DNA from: Proteus terrae
Lineage (GTDB): Bacteria; Pseudomonadota; Gammaproteobacteria; Enterobacterales; Enterobacteriaceae
DNA: 64,000 nucleotides
Direction of reading: 5' to 3'
Assembly: GCF_003144325.1 (NCBI RefSeq)
Contig: NZ_PENS01000013.1
Span: 62,001 to 126,000 of the forward strand
Shown here: positions 57,917-64,000 of the stretch, piece by piece
Position numbering within the stretch: position 1 is the first letter of the stretch
Layout of the letters: the number at the start of each line of letters is the position of its first letter
Translations under genes and position numbers: made by a program
The notes under the pieces: generated by a model
The model's input: the letters and a program-made list of their open reading frames with translations, nothing else
Told to the model about the DNA's origin: nothing
The model's database searches: none

Positions 57917-58828
57917 ATGCTAGATTTACTCCTGCAACCTTTTGAATATAACTATATGGTGAAAGCGATTTGGGTAAGTGCCTTAGTTGGTGCCGTCTGC
58001 GCTTTTCTTTCATCCTATCTTATTTTGAAAGGTTGGTCGTTAATGGGAGATGCCCTTTCCCACTCAGTTGTTCCCGGTGTTGCAGGGGCTTATATATTAG
58101 GTTTGCCTTACGCAGTCGGTGCTTTTTTTACGGGTTTGCTCGCCGCATTATCAATGACATTTATTCGTCATATCACACGACTTCGTGAAGATGCCGTTAT
58201 CGGTTTTATCTTCTCCACTTTTTTTGCCTTTGGTCTGTTGCTGGTTTCTCTTAAACCGACAGCCGTCAACGTTCAGACCATCATTCTCGGAAATATTTTA
58301 GGCATTGCTGATGAAGATGTATGGCAAGTTGTGATTATTACAGGCGTCTCTTTCTTAGTCTTATTTTGCATCTGGAAAGACTTACTGGTAGTTTTCTTTG
58401 ATGAAGTTCATGCAAAATCAATCGGTTTATCGCCACTAAAATTAAAAATTATCTTTTTTACTCTTTTGAGCGCATGTACTGTTGCAGCGCTTCAAACTGT
58501 TGGCGCCATTCTTGTCATTGCTATGGTAGTGACGCCCGGTGCAACGGCTTATTTACTCACAGACCAATTTAAACGACTTGCAATTATTGCTATCTGTATT
58601 GGTACAATCACAAGTGCAGTAGGCGCTTATCTTAGCTACTTCTTTAATGGTGCAACAGGTGGCGTAATTGTTACAATGCAAACATCACTCTTTTTGTTGG
58701 CTTTCTTATTTGCGCCTAAACACGGTATGTTGGCAGCTCGCCGCCGTGCTCGTCAGAGTTCACAACAGTTGATCACACAATCCCATCAACATAAAGGATC
58801 AACAAAATCAGAAGAGGTGAAACTATGA
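57917..58828 (+). CDS. sitC: Mn/Fe ABC transporter permease SitC
   Basis: One of two ABC-3 family permeases of the Sit importer. 303 residues, about eight membrane helices, with VLKGWSLMGDALSHSVVPGV-type conserved segment (here ILKGWSLMGDALSHSVVPGVA) and QTVGAILVIAMVVTPGATAYLL. AAGGAG precedes the ATG; the stop overlaps sitD. Confidence 0.95.
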   Translation: MLDLLLQPFEYNYMVKAIWVSALVGAVCAFLSSYLILKGWSLMGDALSHSVVPGVAGAYILGLPYAVGAFFTGLLAALSMTFIRHITRLREDAVIGFIFSTFFAFGLLLVSLKPTAVNVQTIILGNILGIADEDVWQVVIITGVSFLVLFCIWKDLLVVFFDEVHAKSIGLSPLKLKIIFFTLLSACTVAALQTVGAILVIAMVVTPGATAYLLTDQFKRLAIIAICIGTITSAVGAYLSYFFNGATGGVIVTMQTSLFLLAFLFAPKHGMLAARRRARQSSQQLITQSHQHKGSTKSEEVKL

Positions 58829-59682
58829 ATGAGTTGATGGAGTTTTTCATTGAGCCTTTTCAATATCCGTTTATGCAACGCGCTATTATTGCAGCTATTA
58901 TTATAGGTATCGCCTGCGCCATTTTATCATGTTATATGGTATTAAAAGGCTGGTCTTTAATGGGGGATGCAATTTCTCACGCCGTTTTGCCCGGAGTCGT
59001 TCTTGCTTACGTCACCGCAATCCCATTAACCGTAGGCGCCTTTCTTTCTGGACTCTTTTGTTCTTTTGCCACGGGTTATTTAAAAGATCACAGTCGCATT
59101 AAAGAAGACACCGTGATGGGAATTGTATTTTCAGGCATGTTTGCAGTGGGGTTGGTCATTTTTGCCAGTGTCGATACAGACCAACATTTAATGCATATTT
59201 TATTTGGTAATATTCTAGGCATTACGCCGGATGTATTAACTCAAATTAGTATTATCTGTGTAATCACCATCACTATTATGCTTATTAAGCAAAAAGATTT
59301 TATGCTTTATTGCTTCGATCCTAACCAAGCAAGAATTGTTGGTTTACCTGTCACATTATTACACTATGGATTACTGTCTATTTTGGCATTAACCATCGTT
59401 GCCTCAATGCAAGCTGTTGGGATTATTTTGGTTGTCGCTATGCTTATTTCACCAGGGATCACCGCGTATTTATTAACACGCAGTTTTTCACGCATGATTA
59501 TGTTAGCAATTGTATTTTCTGTCGCATCTAGCGTTATAGGAACATTTATTAGTTTCCATATTGATGGAGCAACAGGCCCATGTATTGTGCTAACGCAAGC
59601 TGTATTCTTTATTATTGCGCTACTCTGTAATCAGATTAAATTAGCAAAAATAAAGCGACAAACAAAACCCGCTAGCGCCTGA
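58825..59682 (+). CDS. sitD: Mn/Fe ABC transporter permease SitD
   Basis: Second ABC-3 permease and paralogue of SitC; 285 residues. Shares VLKGWSLMGDAISHAVLPGVVLAY and QAVGIILVVAMLISPGITAYLLT. Start overlaps the sitC stop (ATGA), so the two permeases are coupled. A strong terminator follows. Confidence 0.95.
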   Translation: MNELMEFFIEPFQYPFMQRAIIAAIIIGIACAILSCYMVLKGWSLMGDAISHAVLPGVVLAYVTAIPLTVGAFLSGLFCSFATGYLKDHSRIKEDTVMGIVFSGMFAVGLVIFASVDTDQHLMHILFGNILGITPDVLTQISIICVITITIMLIKQKDFMLYCFDPNQARIVGLPVTLLHYGLLSILALTIVASMQAVGIILVVAMLISPGITAYLLTRSFSRMIMLAIVFSVASSVIGTFISFHIDGATGPCIVLTQAVFFIIALLCNQIKLAKIKRQTKPASA

Positions 59683-59701
59683 TAATATTCTTTATCTTAG
59701 C

Positions 59702-59728
59702 AAAAACGGGACAATCATCCCGTTTTTT
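59702..59728 (+). terminator. Terminator of sitABCD
   Basis: Perfect stem AAAAACGGGA / TCCCGTTTTT with a 6-base loop and a T-run, 19 bases after the sitD stop. Confidence 0.95.
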
Positions 59729-59836
59729 AGCTTTATACTTTATTGATTTAATTAAAGTGTTATTGTCATAGTATAAACATCGCTCGTTATTATTTTATTT
59801 GGGTCTACTAAGTAAACAACTTTGCGAGGTGTAAGT

Positions 59837-60709
59837 ATGTGGCAGAATATAGGTCGTTTACTGGAATCAAACTTAGGATTTTCAGCAAAGATAAACGAAA
59901 AAATTCACCTTTCTAGTGGCGATATTCATCATACATGGAAAATTTATTATGGTGATACGCCTGTTTTTGTGAAATCCAACTTGCGTGAATTTCTGCCTAA
60001 TTTTAAAAATGAGGCAGAACAACTCGAAATGTTAGCAAAAAGCCAAACAATTCGAACTCCTCGGGTTCTTGGTATCGGTAATAGTAAAGATGCCAGCTTC
60101 CTACTTCTTGAGTTTTTGCCTGTTCAACCATTTACACCTCATAGCGCCTACTGCTTCGGACAACAGCTAGCAAGGCTACATCAGTGGGAAGATCAACCTA
60201 GTTATGGCTTTGATTTCGATACCCAAATCGATACCACTCCTCAACTCAATAGCTGGGAAAAACGCTGGAATCACTTTTATTCTGAAAAACGTATTGGCTT
60301 TCAGCTACAACTGGCTTCCGAGAAAGGCATGGTTTTTGGGGATATCGACGAGATCACTAAAATCATCAATCATCGCCTTGCTGATCATACCCCTCAACCC
60401 TCCCTGCTTCACGGTAACTTATGGCCTAAAAACTGTGCTGCAATTGGTCAATCAGAAGGTACGGTGTTTGATCCCGCTTGTTATTGGGGGGATCGAGAGT
60501 GTGATATCGCGATGTTACCGCTTTGCACAGCAGTACCTGCAAATATTTTCGATGGCTATCAAAGTGTTTGGCCACTATCAGATAAGTTTTTATCACGTCA
60601 GCCTATTTACCAACTCTATTTCTTCCTTAACCGTTGTAACTTATTTGGGGGAGAAGAAAATTATTTAGAAGTTAGAAAAATAATTGACGACCTATTAGCA
60701 ACACCTTAA
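59837..60709 (+). CDS. yniA: Fructosamine kinase-family protein YniA
   Basis: Aminoglycoside phosphotransferase-fold kinase of the fructosamine/ketosamine kinase family, which in other organisms phosphorylates glycated amines for repair. The start is the ATG at 59837 (MWQNIGRLLESNLG), with GAGG upstream; a TTG five codons earlier is not favoured. 290 residues; kinase landmarks are VFVKSN (ATP lysine), the catalytic loop LLHGNLWPKNCAA, and VFDPACYWGDRECDIAML. In E. coli the loop reads HGDLW; here the aspartate is Asn (HGNLW), which could weaken catalysis. Confidence 0.9.
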   Translation: MWQNIGRLLESNLGFSAKINEKIHLSSGDIHHTWKIYYGDTPVFVKSNLREFLPNFKNEAEQLEMLAKSQTIRTPRVLGIGNSKDASFLLLEFLPVQPFTPHSAYCFGQQLARLHQWEDQPSYGFDFDTQIDTTPQLNSWEKRWNHFYSEKRIGFQLQLASEKGMVFGDIDEITKIINHRLADHTPQPSLLHGNLWPKNCAAIGQSEGTVFDPACYWGDRECDIAMLPLCTAVPANIFDGYQSVWPLSDKFLSRQPIYQLYFFLNRCNLFGGEENYLEVRKIIDDLLATP

Positions 60710-60759
60710 TACGAAACGAGTGAAGTAGTGATGAGATAAGATACATAAACTAAAAATAT

Positions 60760-60795
60760 AACCTCGCCAGATTCAGTTGTGCGAGGTTTATTTTT
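60760..60795. terminator. Bidirectional terminator between yniA and yniB
   Basis: Perfect 8-base stem AACCTCGC / GCGAGGTT with a 13-base loop and T-rich flanks on both strands, between two convergent genes. Confidence 0.85.
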
Positions 60796-60853
60796 CCCTT
60801 TAGTTAATATAAATGAACCGTCCTCGTTCACTTTACTTTACTTTAAAGCAGTA

Positions 60854-61393
60854 TTACCATCCTAAGAATTTTATCAAGAAATAGCCTATTGCAATGACAA
60901 CTAGAGGTGAAAGATAAAGCACCATAATTTGCGTAAATATAGTATGTCGAGGCAATTTGATATTTTGTTGCAATTCCTCAGCCGTCACACCACTTTTCAT
61001 TGCGCGTTCTATAATCAGCTGATCTTGTATATTTTCCTTCAAATATTTTACTTGGCGATAAATTCGTAATCCTGATGCACTAAATGCTAAACCAATAAAC
61101 ATAAAAAGAAAGATAACAAAAAAAGTAATATTTTCTTGGCTAAATCCCATTTGTGTATTAGGGATAGGTGAATTTCGCCAGAAAAAACCTAAGAAAGGTG
61201 TATTAAATTGCACCATTTCCGCTAATACACGAAAAAAGTCATTAATTACGGCATTTACACCATCACCACTTGGGCGTTGTATTGCAGCCAATCCTGTCAA
61301 TGATACGGCTGTCGAAATAAAGGCAGGAATAAAAATAAGCCACCCAAGTACACGCTTTAAAATGGCATACAATCCTGCATATTGATAACTCAT
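60854..61393 (-). CDS. yniB: Inner-membrane protein YniB
   Basis: 179 residues from the ATG at 61393 (MSYQYAGLYAILKRVLGW), with GAGGA four bases upstream; a GTG one codon earlier is too close. Three membrane segments (about 15-35, 90-112, 155-177) and the conserved NTPFLGFFWRNSPIPN loop. Function unknown. Gene order yniA-yniB-hxpB is as in E. coli. Confidence 0.9.
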   Translation of the reverse strand: MSYQYAGLYAILKRVLGWLIFIPAFISTAVSLTGLAAIQRPSGDGVNAVINDFFRVLAEMVQFNTPFLGFFWRNSPIPNTQMGFSQENITFFVIFLFMFIGLAFSASGLRIYRQVKYLKENIQDQLIIERAMKSGVTAEELQQNIKLPRHTIFTQIMVLYLSPLVVIAIGYFLIKFLGW

Positions 61394-61593
61394 CACATCC
61401 TCACTAAGTAGAATTCGTCAATATTTATCTGTTTATCGTAGTCTAATTAACGGCTAATACGACAATAAATTAATAGTAGCTATTCTCTCTATTTATTTTA
61501 CACAATAAATAAGAAACTGATTAAAAAGATTTTCCTTGTAACTCTTGCTACAATCGCCACTCGACAACATAGACCTTATTTATGGAGAGTAAC

Positions 61594-62262
61594 ATGTCTT
61601 TTAAATTCCCTATTGAAGCTGCAATATTTGATATGGATGGTTTATTAATCGACTCTGAACCATTTTGGCAGCAAGCAGAACATGAGGTCTTTGCTGAATT
61701 AGGCGTCGATTTATCCCTCTCATCTGCAATGCCCGATATGGTTGGGTTAAGAATAAACGAAGTCATTGATTTATGGTATAGAGCATCACCTTGGCAAGGC
61801 ATTTCAAAACAAGAAGCAAAACAAAAAATGGTTTCTCGTGTTGTCAAATTGGTTGAAGAAACAAAGCCACTATTACCGGGTGTTGAGCATGCTTTAGAGC
61901 TTTGCAAATCATCAGGGTTAAAAATTGCACTGGCATCCGCATCTCCTGACTTTATGCTTGAGCGTGTACTTGAGTTGTTTAATATTCGCCATTACTTCTC
62001 TGCCGTCGTATCTGCCGATGAATTGCCACACAGCAAACCTCACCCAGAAGTTTATCTAAACGCAGCTAAAGCTCTTAATCTAGACCCTATCCACTGTGTT
62101 TCATTAGAAGATTCTCGCAATGGTATGATTGCTTGTAAAGGAGCAAGAATGCGCTCTATTGTTGTACCAGCAACAGAACAATTTAATGATAAACAATGGG
62201 GCTTAGCTGATGTAAAAATTGCATCACTCAATGAACTAACGCAACTGCATTTATTAGGCTAG
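61594..62262 (+). CDS. hxpB: Hexitol/2-deoxyglucose-6-phosphate phosphatase HxpB (YniC)
   Basis: HAD-superfamily sugar phosphatase. The ATG at 61594 (MSFKFPIEAAIFDMDG) has GGAGAG upstream; the in-frame ATG at 61582 overlaps that site. 222 residues, as in E. coli. Motif I DMDGLLIDSEP with nucleophile Asp13 and Asp15, motif II LASASPD, motif III lysine in HSKPHPEVY, motif IV SLEDSRNGMIA. Confidence 0.94.
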   Translation: MSFKFPIEAAIFDMDGLLIDSEPFWQQAEHEVFAELGVDLSLSSAMPDMVGLRINEVIDLWYRASPWQGISKQEAKQKMVSRVVKLVEETKPLLPGVEHALELCKSSGLKIALASASPDFMLERVLELFNIRHYFSAVVSADELPHSKPHPEVYLNAAKALNLDPIHCVSLEDSRNGMIACKGARMRSIVVPATEQFNDKQWGLADVKIASLNELTQLHLLG

Positions 62263-62273
62263 TTTCCATAAAT

Positions 62274-62308
62274 AAAAAGGATATCCTGCCTTGTAAGATA
62301 TCCTTTTT
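62274..62308 (+). terminator. Terminator of hxpB
   Basis: Perfect 12-base stem AAAAAGGATATC / GATATCCTTTTT with an 11-base loop, ending in a T-run, 11 bases after the hxpB stop. Confidence 0.95.
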
Positions 62309-62536
62309 ATTCTATTTTCAATGTTCACAACTCTCCTCACTCTTTTTTGTCTTTAAGGCTTCCACTTGTGCATTTCGTTTAATGCCCACTTACCTTTATC
62401 TGACTTTTTAGTTTTTTATCCTAAATTCGATCACTTTTAAACCAATCGAATAAAACATTCCTGTTATTCCTTAATATTTAAGACAATTTTTGTCTTTTTT
62501 GACTGTTAGTTATCGTCAAAACCTTTTATACTTTAT

Positions 62537-62556
62537 TACTGTATAAATGAACAGCA
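62537..62556. promoter_or_regulatory. LexA (SOS) box upstream of ydjM
   Basis: TACTGTATAAATGAACAGCA fits the SOS box (TACTGTATATATATACAGTA) with the essential CTG-N10-CAG intact; it ends 16 bases before ydjM. E. coli ydjM is a known LexA target, with two boxes; I see one here. Confidence 0.85.
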
Positions 62557-62572
62557 AACAAACAGACATGGA

Positions 62573-63139
62573 ATGACAGCAGAAGGACATCTACTTTTTT
62601 CTGTAGCAACACTAGTGTTAGCGCAGAAGCTTGAAATAACGCCAGCTCTTGCTCATGGTGATTGGTTTCACATGATCCCTGCTGTCTTATTGGGCTCGCT
62701 TCTACCTGACTTAGATCACCCTAGTTCTGTTCTTGGGCGATTATTCCGTATTATCTCTCTACCTCTATCAAAACTCTGTGGTCACCGAGGTTTTACACAT
62801 AGCTTGCTTGCATTTTGTGGGTTGGCTATTTTATGGGAAACCCAAGTTTCACCACGTTGGGATATTTCTGCTGATATCTTCCATGCTCTTTTATTGGGCT
62901 ATCTTAGCCATCTCATTGCCGATATGTTAACTCCAGCTGGTGTTCCTTTCTTATGGCCTTTAAAAATGCGTTTTGCATTACCTATTTTAGGTAAAAAGAA
63001 TAATAAAAAAGGAGAGAGATTTATCTCTGTTTTGATCCTTGTTGGTGCACTTTTTTTACCACCTCACCTTACTGTTACCCTGCCTTCGCAAGTCAACAAC
63101 TGGTTACAGATGTACCACGATAAGCGCACTAATTTTTAA
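62573..63139 (+). CDS. ydjM: SOS-regulated inner-membrane metal-dependent hydrolase-like protein YdjM
   Basis: 188 residues of the LexA-binding/YdjM family (metal-dependent hydrolase-like membrane proteins). The N-terminus MTAEGHLLFSVATLVLAQKLEITPALAHGDWFHMIPAVLLGSLLPDLDHPSSVLGR and the GHRGFTHSLLAF and GYLSHLIADMLTPAGVPFLWP motifs, with conserved His and Asp residues, match E. coli YdjM. The biochemical role is unknown. The Shine-Dalgarno is poor. Confidence 0.92.
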   Translation: MTAEGHLLFSVATLVLAQKLEITPALAHGDWFHMIPAVLLGSLLPDLDHPSSVLGRLFRIISLPLSKLCGHRGFTHSLLAFCGLAILWETQVSPRWDISADIFHALLLGYLSHLIADMLTPAGVPFLWPLKMRFALPILGKKNNKKGERFISVLILVGALFLPPHLTVTLPSQVNNWLQMYHDKRTNF

Positions 63140-63382
63140 CACCCCCAGACAAAACCCTACGTTTCTCTATCTATTTATAAATTCTTACATCTTTTTATGC
63201 CTAATTTCCTTGTCTTTATAACCAAACGATTATATAAAATAATAATTAATTATAAAAAGTTATTAACAATCCTGTTACCATATAACGAATTGGTGCTGTT
63301 ATATCCTTTCTTATTACCTAAGAACTCATATCGCATACAATCGTCGAAATTATATAAATAAAGATCTCGTTGGAGAGTTAAG

Positions 63383-64000
63383 ATGAATTTTCCGTTAATC
63401 ATTAACGTACTCGTCTTTGTTGTGCTATTACTCATCTTGGCTAAATTAAGTCAACGTCAGTGGAGCCTTTCAAAGAAAGTTCTTGTTGGTTTAGTTTTTG
63501 GTGTTGTTTTTGGACTAGCACTACACGCATTCTATGACTCACACGATCCTATTATTAAAGAATCTATTCTTTGGTTTAATATCGTGGGTAATGGCTATGT
63601 ACAGCTGTTACAAATGATCATTATGCCATTAGTCTTTGCCTCTATTCTTAGTGCCGTAGCTCGATTGCATCAAGCATCATCACTAGGAAAAATTAGTGGC
63701 CTCACTATTGGTACACTATTATTCACTACTGCTATTTCTGCCTTAATCGGTATTGTTATTGCTAATTTATTTGGCTTAACAGCAGAAGGCTTAGTGCAAG
63801 GTGAACAAGAAGCACAGCGCCTAATTGCGCTTGAACAAAATTATATGGGCAAAGTTTCTGACTTAACGATGCCACAGCTTATTTTGTCATTTATTCCTAA
63901 AAATCCATTTGCTGATTTAACAGGTGCAAGCTCAACATCGATTATTAGCGTTGTTATCTTTGCTACTTTCTTAGGTATGGCTGCACTGAAATTACTCAAA
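63383..64000 (+). CDS. tcyP: L-cystine/cysteine symporter TcyP, 5' part
   Basis: Dicarboxylate/amino acid:cation symporter family carrier (YdjN in E. coli) that imports L-cystine. The 206 readable residues ([40 protein letters not shown] onward) include [28 protein letters not shown] and [26 protein letters not shown], nearly identical in kind to E. coli TcyP. GGAGAG precedes the ATG. The gene continues past the right edge. Confidence 0.94.
   Translation, partial: MNFPLIINVLVFVVLLLILAKLSQRQWSLSKKVLVGLVFGVVFGLALHAFYDSHDPIIKESILWFNIVGNGYVQLLQMIIMPLVFASILSAVARLHQASSLGKISGLTIGTLLFTTAISALIGIVIANLFGLTAEGLVQGEQEAQRLIALEQNYMGKVSDLTMPQLILSFIPKNPFADLTGASSTSIISVVIFATFLGMAALKLLK

Larger units (their letters stand above)
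62263..62572. other. Intergenic region between hxpB and ydjM
   Basis: 310 bases. It holds the hxpB terminator (62274-62308) at the left and the LexA box (62537-62556) at the right; I see nothing in the roughly 230 bases between. Confidence 0.65.

Overview
The window is a chromosomal segment of a low-GC member of the Enterobacterales, most likely Proteus. Three things point there: the AT-rich intergenic DNA, an AraC-type protein of exactly the size of Proteus PqrA, and a tandem two-receptor heme operon of the hmuR1R2STUV kind. Most of the segment follows Escherichia coli gene order (lpp-ldtE-sufESDCBA-menI-ydiJ/ydiK-rprA-ppsA/ppsR-aroH-hemP, then nlpC, btuDC, ihfA, pheTS, rplT-rpmI-infC-thrS, and finally yniA-yniB-hxpB-ydjM-tcyP). 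Identifications rest on motif reading and recalled family sequences; no database search was run.

Layout. 1-3150: gadC (cut by the left edge) and gadB, the glutamate acid-resistance pair, then an Ntn hydrolase of the choloylglycine hydrolase family. 3400-5350: Braun lipoprotein lpp and the L,D-transpeptidase ldtE, with a monocistronic orphan gene between them. 5460-11120: the six-gene suf iron-sulfur operon behind a Fur-like box. 11540-15800: a lipoprotein of unknown function with its own Fur-like box, then menI-ydiJ. 16015-22250: ydiK, the sRNA rprA, ppsA/ppsR and aroH. 22470-30730: hemP and a Fur-type heme uptake operon with two TonB receptors. 31250-33300: a MarA/PqrA-like regulator whose upstream DNA has adjacent Fur-like and marbox-like sites, then lplA and nlpC. 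33440-40860: arnBCADTEF for aminoarabinose modification of lipid A, with a PmrA-type box upstream. 41000-50310: btuCD, ihfA, pheMST with its attenuator, rplT, rpmI, infC (AUU start) and thrS with its tRNA-like operator.

50600-53320 is the most accessory-looking part. It holds two convergent frame-broken genes not simply readable as ORFs (a winged-helix-like fragment and a four-helix membrane protein broken at a run of eight T), a PACE-family efflux gene, an AraC regulator and a CsaA-like protein. 53580-59690: an acetyltransferase, marC, the lytic transglycosylase emtA, and the sitABCD manganese/iron importer behind an 18/19 Fur box. 59830-64000: yniA, yniB, hxpB, SOS-type ydjM and the start of the cystine carrier tcyP.

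A common thread is iron. Five Fur-like boxes precede suf, the unknown lipoprotein, hemP-hmu, the PqrA-like regulator and sit. A second theme is envelope defence: lpp/ldtE, rprA, arn, the PqrA-like regulator and the PACE exporter. I found no CRISPR array, tRNA gene, rRNA gene, insertion sequence or intact prophage.
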